DNA from: Chryseobacterium sp. E1
GTDB taxonomy: Bacteria; Bacteroidota; Bacteroidia; Flavobacteriales; Weeksellaceae
Direction: 5' to 3'
DNA length: 64,000 nt
NCBI GenBank assembly: GCA_019203745.1
Contig: CP078104.1
Location: forward strand, 3,038,001-3,102,000
A model generated the notes under the pieces. It ran no database searches, was not told the DNA's origin, and saw only the letters and a list, made by a program, of their open reading frames with translations. The position numbers and the translations under genes were made by a program. Positions 1 through 10,166 of the stretch are shown here, one piece after another. Position 1 is the first letter of the stretch, and each line of letters starts with the position of its first letter.

Positions 1-1236
1 AAATAATCCCGTTGTTCTCCATAAGCATGCTCTTTCCTGGCTGTAAGGAGTTCTTCAATACCATCAGTTTTAGGCATAAATATTTCCTGATCATGGCCGC
101 TTCTGTCCTTATCCACATAATGGGCACCATACAGGTCAGGATAAAAAACACATGGATAACCGTCTTTCCTCAATAAAATCAAGGCATAGGCAATAGGCTT
201 AAACCAAGATTCTACGGGAGCTTCAAGATCCTGTAAAGGCTGAGTGTCATGATTGGCAACCAAACTTACAGAATGCATAGGATCAGCTTGTGTAAGGGTT
301 CCGTCAAAGATCTTACGGAGGTCATAAGAGGCTCCTTCTCTGGAAGCATTGTGAAAATTATTCTGAAGAGAGCTGTCAAAAAGACTCATGCAGCCTTCTG
401 TCACTTCAATATATTTCTGAAGCAGGTGAAGGTAGCCCGGAGCCCAGTATTCACCAACTGCAAAAAATATTTTTCTCGGTATTGGATCGGAGAAGGGTAA
501 GCCATTCCTTATAAAAATCAAATGAAATATGCTTTAAGGCATCCAGCCTTACACCATCAAAGTCAGTCTGGTCAAAATACCATTTTGCCCATGTATTGAG
601 CTCTTCCCGTACAAAAGGATTCCGGTGCTCTATATCATTGTACATCAGGTAGTCATAGTTTCCTTTTTCATCATGAATCATTTCTTCCCAGTCATCTCCA
701 TATTCAGATTGTATTTTATAAATATGGGATTCCATGCCTTCTGCATAGTCTACACCACTGAAACAGGTAAAATTCCATTCGAAATCAGAATATTTTTTTC
801 CTCTTCCGGGGAAAGTGAACTTAGTATAGGATTCTATTTCAATCACATCGGAAATTATTTTTTCCCTGTTATCTTCATCCACTTTTACAGCTTTGAATTT
901 TTCAAGCTCATCACCACCTGCCTTATGTCCCAGTACAATATCTACAATGACGTCTATATTCTGTTTTTTTAGTGTTTTGATGGCTTTAAGGTAATCATGT
1001 TTAGTACCATATTTTGTAGGGATGGTACCTTTCTGATCAAATTCTCCAAGGTCGTAAAGATCGTATGAGTCATATCCGATAGAATAGCTTCCGTTTGTTC
1101 CTTTATAGGCTGGCGGAAGCCATGCAGAGGTAATTCCCAGTTTTGCTAAATATTTTGCCTGTTTTTCGGCTTCTTTCCATAATTTTCCTTCTCCTTCAGA
1201 ATACCAGTGGAAAAACTGAATCATTGTTGGGTTCAT
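1..1236 (-). CDS. Alpha-amylase (GH13), C-terminus beyond window, frameshifted
   Basis: This is a glycoside hydrolase family 13 alpha-amylase acting on alpha-1,4-glucans, probably cytoplasmic because the chosen start (MNPTMIQFFHWY) has no signal peptide. An upstream in-frame Met at 1302 would overlap the next gene and lacks homologous sequence. Visible GH13 features are the N-terminal QFFHWY strand, AWLPPAYKG, DIVLGHKAG (region I), DGVRLDALKH (region II, nucleophile Asp), VGEYW (region III, Glu) and SLVANHDTQP (region IV). An extra T in a six-base run at 462-467 (plus-strand A run) breaks the frame after NTEKNIF; removing it restores the reading to the window edge. The layout resembles cytoplasmic AmyA-type enzymes. 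Confidence 0.88.
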
Positions 1237-1279
1237 AAATTTGCTGATTTGGTAGATACAAGTTAGCAAAAAAATTAAC

Positions 1280-2372
1280 CTACTGATTCTCGAATTCTTC
1301 AAACGGGATTTTTAGTTGAACGGAAATCTGCTTTTTTTCTTCAGTATTAAGATGGGAAAGAGATAGGCCCAGAAGACGTACAGCTTTATCATAGGGACGA
1401 AGCTCCCACAACTTTTTCCCGGTATCAAAATACTGTTCTGGTGATGTAAAATAATCATCCCTGGTGATACTTCTGGTAAAAAGCGAAAAATCTTTGTACT
1501 TTATTTTCAACGTTAAAGTTCTTCCTAGAATATTATTTTTCTGCAACCGTTGATGAAGTTCCTGGCTCAGGCTTTCCAGCTTTTCATTGATCTGTTGTTC
1601 ATCAGAAAGGTCTTCAAAAAAGTTCTTTCCACCGCTACACTTTTCTGAATACGATGAGGTTTTACTTCAGAAGTATGAATTCCCCGTACTACATTGTAAT
1701 AATGCTTACCGGATTTTCCAAAAATTTTAATCAGCTCCTGTTCTGTTCTTTTCTTTAAATCTTTTCCTTTATAAATTCCTAAACTAAACATTTTGTTAGC
1801 CGTAACCTTTCCAACACCGTAAAATTTCTCAACAGGAAGTTCTTCCAGAAAGCCTTCCACTTTATCCGGATGAATAGTTTTCTGACCGTTGGGTTTATTG
1901 ATATCAGAAGCCACTTTCGCCAGAAATTTATTCACTGAAATTCCTGCAGAAGCGGTAAGGCCGGTTTCTTCAAAAATCTTCTGACGGATTTCCCTTGCAA
2001 TCTGATTGGCAGATTCTATTCCTTTTTATTTTCGGTGACATCCAGATACGCTTCATCCAGAGATAAAGGTTCTACCAGATCAGTATACTCATAGAAAATC
2101 TCACGGATTTTTTTGAAATCTCTTTATATCTTGGAAAACGGGGTGGAACAAATATAAGATGAGGACACTTTTCTTTAGCTGTTTTGCTGGGCATTGCAGA
2201 GCGCTCCGTATTTTCTTGCTTCATAGCTGGCCGCTGCCACCACACCCCGGTGCTGGCCTCCTACAGCAATGGCTTTGCCTTTGAGCGTAGGATTATCATG
2301 CTGCTCCACAGAGGCATAGAATGCATCCATATCTACATGTATAATTTTACGAAGCGGCAAAGAAAAATCCAT
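1280..2372 (-). CDS. dinB: DNA polymerase IV (Y-family), multiply frameshifted
   Basis: Error-prone translesion DNA polymerase of the Y family. The N-terminus shows the catalytic motif [13 protein letters not shown]. The middle carries [10 protein letters not shown] and [17 protein letters not shown], followed by the helix-hairpin-helix region ([15 protein letters not shown]). The C-terminal little-finger part ends in [10 protein letters not shown]. The frame changes near 2200, 2120, 2030 and 1640; joining the frames gives about 360 residues, the normal length for DinB. All essential motifs survive, so I read this as a functional gene with sequence errors, not a pseudogene. It stands alone, with no recA or lexA nearby and no recognisable LexA box. 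Confidence 0.88.
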
Positions 2373-2532
2373 ATGACAAAGATATGGATTCCTTTATTGA
2401 TGGTGAATGGTTTTTAAAGAAGGGAAGCTATAAAGCAGGAAGTTAATGAGAGCAATATAAAACGGAATCCATTTATTGAAAAATAATTAGCAGCTTTTCA
2501 TCATACTAAAATTACTTCCATCTTTCATCTTT

Positions 2533-2988
2533 TTACAATTTCAGTCTCATGGTAAGAAGATGTGGTTCAAATCCTGCTTTTTCATATGCTTTTACAGCAG
2601 GTTCATTTTCAGCATAGACGTCAAGCCTTATTTCTGAAATATCTCTGGATTTTGCCCAGCTGATCAGTTCGTCGGTAATCACTTTATTGACACCTTTCCC
2701 TCTGTATTCAGGTTTTACATACATAAAGCCCAGATAAGCGTACTTCTCAAACTTATAATAATATTTCTCCGCTTTTTTGATTAATGCATATCCGGATCCT
2801 ATGATTTCATTATTCTCCTCGGCAATAATAAGGGTTGCATCCGGAGACTGTATAAAATGGTTCAAATCATAATAATGAATTTCCCCGTCAATAAGAGTAA
2901 TATTGAATGGCCTTTCTGCCGTAACAATTCCCTGTTCAAATTCTAAAAGTGTTGGTAAATCCTCTGTTGTAGCTTCTCTTGTGGTCAT
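2533..2988 (-). CDS. GNAT family N-acetyltransferase
   Basis: Acetyl-CoA-dependent N-acetyltransferase of the GNAT superfamily, about 151 residues. The core strand and acetyl-CoA pyrophosphate loop are visible as YLGFMYVKPEYRGKGV (R/Q-x-x-G-x-G/A motif A), followed by an AYEKAGF motif typical of the fold's C-terminus. I chose the internal ATG at 2988 (MTTREATTED) because the ATG at 3012 adds eight residues unlike the family. The substrate cannot be inferred. It appears monocistronic between dinB and the TlpA-like gene. Confidence 0.75.
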   Translation of the reverse strand: MTTREATTEDLPTLLEFEQGIVTAERPFNITLIDGEIHYYDLNHFIQSPDATLIIAEENNEIIGSGYALIKKAEKYYYKFEKYAYLGFMYVKPEYRGKGVNKVITDELISWAKSRDISEIRLDVYAENEPAVKAYEKAGFEPHLLTMRLKL

Positions 2989-3086
2989 GGTGTCTGATGA
3001 ATAAGTAAGCACTTAAGTTTTAACGGAATGTCTTATTGTTCAGGACAAATCTTACAACTTAAGTGCCGATATGTTGGTGATAAAAA

Positions 3087-3602
3087 TTATTTTAAAAGAC
3101 TGTCAATCGTTTGCTGAATTTCAGGGTCTTCCGGAGATATTGCATAATATTTGGCAATAGAAGATTTCTGATCAATGATCATATACCGTGGAATCCAGTT
3201 CAGGTCAACATAATTGTTGAAATCATTTTTCCATCCTGTAGCAAACCAGTAATTATCCTTGTCTTTCATATTAAATCTTGCAAGGCTTTTATCAAAACCT
3301 TCTTTTGATCTTTCCAGCGAAAGGAAGACGAAGTCTACATTAGGGTTATTTCTTTCCAGTTGCTCAGCTTTTGGAAGGGCCTGAAGACAATCTCTACACC
3401 ATCCGGCCCAGAAATCAATCACTAATACTTTTCCTTTATGCTGGTCCAGAATCTGCTGGATTGTGATGTTTTTTCCGTCTTCATCTTCAAGTTTCTGCTG
3501 TAGAGCTTCTTTGGAAAAACCCTTTTTCAGAACAGTTGGAGCCTTCTGAGCATAGCCAGCTCCAAAAATTCCTATCATAAAAATTAATATCAACTTTTTC
3601 AT
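3087..3602 (-). CDS. TlpA-like exported thioredoxin-fold protein
   Basis: A 171-residue periplasmic thiol-disulfide protein. Residues 1-18 form a signal peptide ending GAGYA-Q. The thioredoxin/AhpC-TSA-like core has the active site WCRDC at about residue 69-73 and the cis-proline region WIPRYMIID near 136. The CxxC spacing is intact, so redox activity (reduction of envelope disulfides or protection) is likely. A TAGTTTTG -7 element lies at 3623-3630, about 21 bases before the start. The family is common in Bacteroidota, and the specific client is unknown. Confidence 0.8.
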   Translation of the reverse strand: MKKLILIFMIGIFGAGYAQKAPTVLKKGFSKEALQQKLEDEDGKNITIQQILDQHKGKVLVIDFWAGWCRDCLQALPKAEQLERNNPNVDFVFLSLERSKEGFDKSLARFNMKDKDNYWFATGWKNDFNNYVDLNWIPRYMIIDQKSSIAKYYAISPEDPEIQQTIDSLLK

Positions 3603-3622
3603 TTCTTACAATTTCATTTACA

Positions 3623-3630
3623 CAAAACTA
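3623..3630 (-). promoter_or_regulatory. -7 promoter element before TlpA-like gene
   Basis: On the minus strand this reads TAGTTTTG, a match to the Bacteroidota TAnnTTTG -7 element, placed about 21 bases upstream of the ATG. No clear TTTG -33 element at N19-21 is present, so the call is tentative. Confidence 0.4.
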
Positions 3631-3732
3631 AGCAATGCACGGCAATCTTCTCTTAATTTTTGATGAATTGGGAAAAATTTATATTATTGAGAAATTCTAT
3701 GGATGCTGTATCCAGGAAAAAGATTTTTAAAA

Positions 3733-3775
3733 AAATATTTATCTCTCGCAGATTGTGCAGATGACGCAGATGCTT
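3733..3775. repeat. CGCAGAT-type intergenic repeat
   Basis: The gap between the TlpA-like gene and the purine nucleoside phosphorylase gene contains the hexamer GCAGAT three times in about 30 bases (TCGCAGAT, GTGCAGAT, ACGCAGAT). From memory, similar CGCAGATxxxGCAGAT strings occur as dispersed intergenic repeats in flavobacterial genomes. Only one copy is present here, so its status as a genome-wide repeat is inference. Confidence 0.4.
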
Positions 3776-3869
3776 ATGAATAATGCTATGACCGCTAATG
3801 CTCAATTTTTTTGTGTGCATTAGCTTATGCATTCTTAAATGTTTTAAAATTTCTTTTGAGAAAAAGATA

Positions 3870-4685
3870 CTATTGATAATTTTTAATCAGTCCTTTGACC
3901 ACAGTAATCACATTGGGCATAGCTTTGTTGGCAGCATTCAGAACTTCTTCGTGAGAAACGGCAAATGCAATATCAGGGCCGCCAAGATCTGTAATCACAG
4001 ACATGCAGAATACATCCATTCCCATATGTCTGGCAACAATCACTTCAGGAACAGTGCTCATACCTACCATATCACCACCAATAGCTTTGATCATGCCATA
4101 TTCGGCCGGGGTTTCAAAAGTTGGTCCTTGTAATGCTACGTAAACTCCCTGATGGATTTTTATTGTATTTTCAGCAGCAGCCTGTTCAGCTACAGTGATC
4201 ATTTTTTTGTTATAAGGTTCACTCATATCCACAAAGCGTGGCCCGAGTTCATCAGTATTTCTCCCACGAAGCGGATGCTCAGGCATCATGTTGATATGAT
4301 CCTTCAATATCACAATATCAGCAACATTATAATCTGGATTTACCCCGCCACAGGCATTGGACAGAATAAGATTTTTAATGCCCAGCAAATGAAAAACTCT
4401 CACGGGGAAAGTTACGGTTTCCATAGAATGACCTTCATAGTAATGGAAACGGCCGCTCATCATCAGTATTTTTTTGCCTTCCAATATCCCGTAAATAAGC
4501 TTTCCGGTATGGCCTGCAACCGTAGTCTGAGGAAAGTTAGGAATATCTTTGTATTCTAAAACATGGATCTGATCTACTTCATTCTGCAGCTTTCCCAGTC
4601 CGGATCCTAAAACAACAGCAAAATCAGGAGTCTCCTGAATAATATTTTTGATAAAATCAGCTGTCTCTTTAATTTTTTCTAACAT
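3870..4685 (-). CDS. Purine-nucleoside phosphorylase (trimeric type)
   Basis: Catalyses phosphorolysis of purine nucleosides to base and (deoxy)ribose-1-phosphate in purine salvage. The 271 residues match the trimeric PNP family in length. Conserved signatures are VVLGSGLGKL near the N-terminus (phosphate loop), AGHTGKLIYG, RFHYYEGH, SNACGGVNPDY, ALQGPTFETPAE (base-binding Glu region) and GMSTVPEVIVARH. The start overlaps the end of lpxK by 17 bases, implying co-transcription and translational coupling with that upstream gene. Confidence 0.93.
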   Translation of the reverse strand: MLEKIKETADFIKNIIQETPDFAVVLGSGLGKLQNEVDQIHVLEYKDIPNFPQTTVAGHTGKLIYGILEGKKILMMSGRFHYYEGHSMETVTFPVRVFHLLGIKNLILSNACGGVNPDYNVADIVILKDHINMMPEHPLRGRNTDELGPRFVDMSEPYNKKMITVAEQAAAENTIKIHQGVYVALQGPTFETPAEYGMIKAIGGDMVGMSTVPEVIVARHMGMDVFCMSVITDLGGPDIAFAVSHEEVLNAANKAMPNVITVVKGLIKNYQ

Positions 4686-5694
4686 AATCTAAGATGATTT
4701 GATTGAATTCTTCCTTCTTATCAATAAGTACATTGATAGGCCAGTAGTAAACAATTTCTCTAAGATAGTCAAAAGTTTTCAGACGTACGTAGTCTTTCTC
4801 TGTGGTTAATATCAGTTTATATTCTCCTAATTTTTTGTATTCGGCAAGGATTTTTTTAATATCATCATCCGTGAAATTATGATGATCCCTGAATTTTAAA
4901 TGTTTCACCCTTTTCGAGAATTTGGCCAGATGCTCCAGAAGCGGTTTGGGATTGGCAATTCCGGTGATCAGTAAAATATCATAATAGTTCAGGTTGTTAT
5001 CCGGAAGCATTTTATCTTTTCCATACACATTTTCGTCATAGCCGATGGATGAAAAGAAGACTTTCTGTCCATATGAAGGTCTTATTCTTGAAATATAATA
5101 CCTTTTTGTTTCCTCTGTCAGTTCATCAGGACATTTGCTCACCATAATGATGTTTGCTCTTTTATATCCTGCTCTTGATTCTCTCAGATCTCCGGCAGGA
5201 AGAAGATAGTCTTTGAAAAACGGATCATTAAAATCAGTCATCAGAATATTGAATCCTGCTTTGATGGCTCTGTGCTGCATGGCATCATCCAGTACCAGAA
5301 CTTCAAGATCCATATCATCAATCACTTTTTTGGCACCGGGAACACGTTCTTCTGAAACAGCGATCACAAAACGGTTTTTGAAACGTTCAAAAAGCTGCAT
5401 TGCTTCATCACCCACCATTTTATAATTACTCTCATAATTAGTGACTTCATAGCCTTTGGTGAGTCTTCCGTAGCCTCGTGAAAGCACTCCGGTTCTGTAA
5501 TGTTTGGATAAAAACTGGGCAAGATACATCACCATCGGTGATTTTCCGCTTCCACCCACAGAAAGATTCCCGACGTTGATTATCGGGGTCTTGAATTTTG
5601 TCGACTTAAAAATTCCCAGATCATACATTGTGTTCCGGATACCCGTTACCAAATGATAACCGAGGGAAAAAGGATAAAGGTACCATCTTTTCAT
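4669..5694 (-). CDS. lpxK: Tetraacyldisaccharide 4'-kinase
   Basis: LpxK phosphorylates the 4' position of the tetraacyldisaccharide-1-phosphate in lipid A synthesis at the inner membrane. The 341-residue product has the P-loop-like NLSVGGSGKSPMVMYL (Walker A, about residues 40-55), LSRGYGR, VGDEAMQLF and the Walker-B-like LEVLVLDDAMQHR segment. It is followed by an overlapping purine nucleoside phosphorylase gene. truA diverges from it; TATTTTTG-type -7 elements occur on both strands of the 90-base gap (minus 5702-5709, plus 5778-5785). Confidence 0.92.
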   Translation of the reverse strand: MKRWYLYPFSLGYHLVTGIRNTMYDLGIFKSTKFKTPIINVGNLSVGGSGKSPMVMYLAQFLSKHYRTGVLSRGYGRLTKGYEVTNYESNYKMVGDEAMQLFERFKNRFVIAVSEERVPGAKKVIDDMDLEVLVLDDAMQHRAIKAGFNILMTDFNDPFFKDYLLPAGDLRESRAGYKRANIIMVSKCPDELTEETKRYYISRIRPSYGQKVFFSSIGYDENVYGKDKMLPDNNLNYYDILLITGIANPKPLLEHLAKFSKRVKHLKFRDHHNFTDDDIKKILAEYKKLGEYKLILTTEKDYVRLKTFDYLREIVYYWPINVLIDKKEEFNQIILDYVRKN

Positions 5695-5777
5695 ACGATT
5701 GCAAAAATAGGAATTTTCATAAGCATTTGGTGTAATATTCTCAAAGACTTTTCAACAAATATTTCGTTAAATTAAAG

Positions 5778-5785
5778 TATTTTTG
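5778..5785 (+). promoter_or_regulatory. -7 promoter element before truA
   Basis: TATTTTTG matches the Bacteroidota TAnnTTTG -7 element. Transcription would begin near 5792, which places the TTG codon at 5784 inside the promoter and argues for the TTG at 5804 as the truA start. No good -33 element is seen. Confidence 0.45.
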
Positions 5786-5803
5786 TGGAGTTATTACAAT
5801 ACA

Positions 5804-6533
5804 TTGAGATACTTTATTGAATTTTCTTACAACGGAAAGAATTATTTCGGCTACCAGATACAGCCGGATGCTATTTCTGTGCAGGAAGAACTGGAAAAGG
5901 CCCTATCCACCATTTTAAGGGAAGAGATTAAAACAACCGGTGCCGGAAGAACGGATACCGGAGTGCATGCCAAAAAAATATTTGCCCATTTTGATACGGA
6001 ACAGACGTTGAGTGATGAGCTTCCACGAAGATTAAACAGCTTTCTTCCCCGGATATTTCTATCAAAAGAATATTTCCTGTAAAGGATGATTTTCATGCCC
6101 GCTTTGATGCCACTTACAGGATGTACGAATATTATATTTCTTTGGAAAAAATCCTTTCACTCAGGAATCGGCATGGCAGCATTGGAAAAGACCTCTGGAT
6201 ATCAATAAAATGAACGAGGCCTGTAAGATATTGTTTGAATATGAAGATTTTACAAGCTTTGCCAAATTAAAGACCGACAACAAGACCAATATCTGCAAAA
6301 TGTATAAAGCGGAATGGGAACAGAACGGCTCTGAGCTGAAATTTACCGTTTCAGCCAATCGTTTCCTCAGAAATATGGTGAGGGCTATCGTCGGTACGAT
6401 GGTGGAGATCGGTACAGGAAAGCTACAGCCGGAAGATCTCCGTAAAGTGATTGAAGATAAAAACCGTAACGCTGCCGGAACTTCAGCACCAGCCCACGGG
6501 TTATACCTTGTAGATGTAGGCTACGAATTTTAA
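5804..6533 (+). CDS. truA: tRNA pseudouridine(38-40) synthase, frameshifted
   Basis: Converts U38-U40 of the tRNA anticodon stem to pseudouridine. The N-terminus [20 protein letters not shown] and the catalytic-Asp motif [11 protein letters not shown] are intact, and the C-terminal part has [20 protein letters not shown]. Two one-base deletions split it: a C run near 6047 and an A run at 6146-6151. Restoring one base at each gives a continuous family-length protein. I chose TTG at 5804 because the homologous sequence begins there and because a -7 promoter element covers the earlier TTG. Confidence 0.9.
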
Positions 6534-6556
6534 AAAAACTAAAAACAAATATAACC

Positions 6557-6906
6557 ATGTTATCAATTTTTATTCTTATCGGTGCTTACCAGTATTATGC
6601 ACAACTGGCAGAAAAGTTTGGCAAAACCAAATGGCATTATGGTCTGTTGGCAATAGGTATTTACCTGGGTACTCAGGTGATTTTAGGACTTAGCTATGGA
6701 ATATATATGGCTGCAACAGACCCGGAATCTCTGGACAGCGTGAACTATACGGGGTTTTCTGCTGCTAATATGGTCAGCTTGCTGATTTCCGTTGTCGCAG
6801 TTTGGGAAGCTACCAGTTTCTTGAGAGGAAGTTTAAGAAAGAAAATCTGCTGAAGCCATCCGTTGAAATCAATAAGATCGGAAAAACGTTGATTGATAAA
6901 GATTAA
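6557..6906 (+). CDS. Small membrane protein, unknown function
   Basis: About 116 residues with an N-terminal segment MLSIFILIGAYQYY and two further hydrophobic stretches (LLAIGIYLGTQVILGLSYGIY and MVSLLISVVAV), so probably three membrane passes. The raw frame stops at 6853. A one-base shift before position 6820 gives a charged tail KFKKENLLKP that ends at 6906, which is more likely the true end. It follows truA by 23 bases and is probably co-transcribed. I do not recognise a family. Confidence 0.55.
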
Positions 6907-7085
6907 ATTTTAAATTCCATATCCAAACAGCCATGGATGAAATCATCCGTAGAGAAAGAATAGGCAGCTTATGTTTCGGGCGGTTTCGAAATAATACCTG
7001 ATGTATTCATATTGTAAATTACAGGTATCAGGCATTTTCTATCACGAATTGTGAAAGTTGTAAAGGCTGGCAATTTATAAAGTCT

Positions 7086-7093
7086 TATTTTTG
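7086..7093 (+). promoter_or_regulatory. Candidate -7 element before ABC exporter
   Basis: TATTTTTG at this position fits the Bacteroidota -7 consensus, 39 bases before the ATG at 7132. A TTG 25 bases upstream is too distant to be a good -33 element. Confidence 0.35.
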
Positions 7094-7131
7094 CATAGAA
7101 TTTTATTTTAATTCTTTCTTCGATTCGTACA

Positions 7132-8887
7132 ATGAAAAAACAAGATACCTGGGGATTGTAAAGAGGCTGTTCTTTATCGGAATGAAATTCCGGTCCTGGT
7201 TCATCCTTACCCTGATCATTTCCGTAATCCTTTCAATTGTTTCTACTTACAGGCCATATCTTACTATGGAAGTGGTAGATAACGATATTACCAAGCTGCA
7301 TGATAAAGCTTTGATGATGAAGCATATCTATATCCTTGTTGGATTGGTATTTGCGGAAACGGTTTTAAATTTTTTCCTGGTCTACTTTTCAAATTTCATT
7401 TCACAGAACGTTATCCGGGATATCCGGGAAAGACTGTATGCGAAGCTGATATATTTTAAAACATCATTCTTTGACAAAACCCCTATCGGGCAGTTGGTTA
7501 CCCGTGCTGTAGGAGATGTTGAAACCATTGCAACGGTTTATACAGACGGATTCCTGATGGTTTTCGGGGATATTCTGAGAATTGTATTTGTATTGATCAT
7601 GATGTTCAGTACCAATGTGCACCTGAGTTATATTACATTGGCTATTCTTCCTTTAATGGTAGTCATTACGAGATTTTTCCAGAAAAGACTTAAAAAGCTT
7701 TCGGGGATGAAAGAAACTGGACTGCCACTCAAAACTCTTTTGTACAAGAAAGATTGGCAGGAATGCCTATTATCCAGGTATTCAACAGACAGGAATCTGA
7801 ATTTAAAAAATTTGACGATATTAATATTACCCTGAAAGGAGCTTTACTGAGAACCGTATTTATATTCTCATTATTCTTTCCGGTAGTAGAGCTTATCTCT
7901 TCTTTATTTATCGGGTTTATCCTGTTTTATGGAGGATATATTACGATCAGTGCCGGGGTGGTCATCGCTTTCATTCAGTATATTTCAATGCTGATCCGTC
8001 CGCTGAGACAGATTGCTGACCGTTTCAATAATATTCAGAGAGGTATTGTAGGTGCAGAAAGAGTTTTGGGACTAATGGATGAAGACAATTCAATGCCGAA
8101 TACCGGAACTGTGAAGAAAGATCATTTTGCCGGAAAAATTGAATTCCAGAAAGTACATTTTGCCTATGATGAAAAGCAGGAGGTGCTGAAAGGAATAGAT
8201 TTTAAAGTAAATCCGGGAGAAACTGTGGCGATTGTGGGGGCTACAGGTGCAGGAAAATCCACTATTATCAGTCTTATTACCAGACTTTATGATATCAATT
8301 CCGGGAATATATTGATTGATGATGTGAACCTGAAAGACTACGAGCTTTATAATCTGAGAAGTCACATCGGGGTAGTATTGCAGGATGTTTTCCTTTTCCA
8401 TGGAAGTATTTTTGAAAACCTGGCTTTTGGAGATAACAGTATTACTCTGGATAAGATAAAAGCAGGAGCCAGGGAAATTGAGGTTGACCAGTTTATAGAG
8501 CAACTTCCGGGAGGTTATGATTATGTTGTAAGTGAAAGAGGTTCTTCAATCTCTTTAGGACAGAGACAATTATTATCTTTCTTAAGAGCTTATTTATCTG
8601 ATCCTAAAATTCTGATTCTGGATGAGGCAACATCTTCTATAGACCACGAAAGTGAAAAACTGATCCAGAGAGCTACCGAAAAAATTACCAGAAACAGAAC
8701 CTCCATTATTATCGCTCACAGACTGTCCACGATCGAAAAAGCCGATAAGATCATTGTGATGGAGCATGGGAAAATTGTTGAAGAAGGAAAGCATCTGGAG
8801 CTTTTAGATAAGAACGGTTACTATGCTACTCTGTACAAAGCCCAGCTGCGTCACGAAGTGGAAATGGAAGAAGAGAAAAAATCATAA
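7132..8887 (+). CDS. ABC transporter permease/ATP-binding fusion (exporter), frameshifted
   Basis: A type IV ABC half-exporter of about 585 residues at the inner membrane. The first half is a six-helix permease domain. The second half is the ATPase, with Walker A GATGAGKST (about 8238-8264), Q-loop VVLQDVFLF, signature SLGQRQ, Walker B ILILDEATSS and the H-loop IIAHRLSTI. Two one-base frame breaks, a short G run at 7151-7154 and another near 7705-7712, split it; correcting them gives the normal MKKQDTWG start and an uninterrupted RNWTATQNSF coupling region. It resembles MdlB/MsbA-like exporters, and the substrate is unknown. Confidence 0.87.
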
Positions 8888-8961
8888 TCTGTAAGGAGAC
8901 ATGGGTTAAATAGCTTTTTTAATCGTGAATTTGTACCCTATACATTCCCAGAATAGCTCTT

Positions 8962-9579
8962 CTAAAGTTTTTTAAAGCTACAGAAAACAAAATTCTGAGT
9001 GGTCCCGAAAGGTGTTGTATGATCTTCAGTAAGACATTGTATCCTTTCAAAACCGGATTCAAACTCTGAAGATAAAGATTCCTCATCATATTGCTGAATA
9101 TCCAGTCCGCTGCATTTTGTGGGGCCGTTTTTAGAAAAAGTTCCAAGAACCATAAAGCCGGTTATACTTTTCTCTGCAATGCCAATGTATTTTGAAACCT
9201 TTTCCCGGGTAGTCAGAAAATGAAAGGCAGCCCGGTCATGCCAGATATCATACGTTTCGATAGGTTCGAATGCAGTGATATCTGTTGCAATCCATTTCAC
9301 TTTAGCAGCAGCATCTCCCAGCCGCCTTTTTGCTTTTTCCAGTGCTTTGGAAGAGATATCAAGTACGGTAATATTTTCGTAGCCTTCCTGAAGAAGGAAA
9401 TCAACGAGGTTGCTGTCTCCGCCACCAATGTCAATGATCCTGGCATCTTTGCCCAAACCGAAAGAATTGATACAGTCAAGTGAGGTCTGGGGCTTTGCTT
9501 GTGTCCAGCTTACCTGGTCTGGATTTTTGGTTTCGTATACGTTTTCCCAATGATCTTTATGTTCTGAAGAATTGTTCAT
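8962..9579 (-). CDS. Class I SAM-dependent methyltransferase
   Basis: A 205-residue methyltransferase with the Rossmann motif I IIDIGGGDSNLVDFLL (about residues 47-62), an acidic residue after strand 2 (VLDIS) and the WHDRAAFHFLT motif of small-molecule methyltransferases. The ATG overlaps the stop of the preceding membrane-protein gene in an ATGA arrangement, making it the last gene of a four-gene overlapping operon. The substrate is not predictable from sequence. It ends about 75 bases from the convergent ABC exporter. Confidence 0.8.
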   Translation of the reverse strand: MNNSSEHKDHWENVYETKNPDQVSWTQAKPQTSLDCINSFGLGKDARIIDIGGGDSNLVDFLLQEGYENITVLDISSKALEKAKRRLGDAAAKVKWIATDITAFEPIETYDIWHDRAAFHFLTTREKVSKYIGIAEKSITGFMVLGTFSKNGPTKCSGLDIQQYDEESLSSEFESGFERIQCLTEDHTTPFGTTQNFVFCSFKKL

Positions 9580-10166
9580 TCTTTTAATTGATTGTTGATT
9601 TCTTCAAATTTAGCGATTAATCCGTCAAGTTTCGCCTGTTGTTTTTTTATTGTCTTTGGTCTCAGGTAAAACCAGTTGAAGCCTATCCATGCCAGAAATG
9701 TAATATAAGCAATAGCTGAAGAGGTGAACGGCATTTTTGAAGTATACTCATACATATAGAGAATCAGACCGGTAAACAACATGATAAAGTAAATATTCAG
9801 CATTGTTGTCTGCATAAACCTCTGTTTATTTTTTACCACATACAAACTTTGAAGGTATTCACTGTTGGATTGGTTACTATCGATTTTATAAAAGACCATG
9901 AAAAGCTTGTTGTATGCCAGTAAAAAAATAACCATTGCTAGAATAACCAATACGATCCCGATTTTTGTAGTGACCAGCTCAGGCTGATAGCGATACCAGA
10001 CAAAACCAATTCCTGTACAGGTAGCAGCCAGTAAAAGATTGGTGATCACAAGCCTTCGCAGGTTTTCATTTTTAAACCTTTTCAGTCTGCCCAGAAGTTC
10101 TTCCATATCGGGCTTGTTGGAAGTCTGCTGCTTCCATATATTTTTGAAATCTATATTAGTATCCAT
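9576..10166 (-). CDS. Four-helix membrane protein downstream of ECF sigma factor
   Basis: A 196-residue protein with a charged N-terminal region (FKNIWKQQ, then a basic helix) and four hydrophobic segments at about residues 38-57, 66-86, 112-134 and 140-160. It overlaps the ECF sigma factor gene by 11 bases and the methyltransferase by 4. By position it could modulate the sigma factor as an anti-sigma factor. However, it lacks a zinc-binding HxxxCxxC motif or a FecR domain, so that role is inference. Confidence 0.6.
   Translation of the reverse strand: MDTNIDFKNIWKQQTSNKPDMEELLGRLKRFKNENLRRLVITNLLLAATCTGIGFVWYRYQPELVTTKIGIVLVILAMVIFLLAYNKLFMVFYKIDSNQSNSEYLQSLYVVKNKQRFMQTTMLNIYFIMLFTGLILYMYEYTSKMPFTSSAIAYITFLAWIGFNWFYLRPKTIKKQQAKLDGLIAKFEEINNQLKE

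Noticed and set aside
1280..2372. dinB as a pseudogene because of four frame breaks
   Set aside because: All motifs are intact and the same break pattern affects essential genes such as groEL, so sequence error is the simpler explanation.
9576..10166. Calling the membrane protein an anti-sigma factor
   Set aside because: Position fits, but no zinc anti-sigma or FecR-like motif is present.
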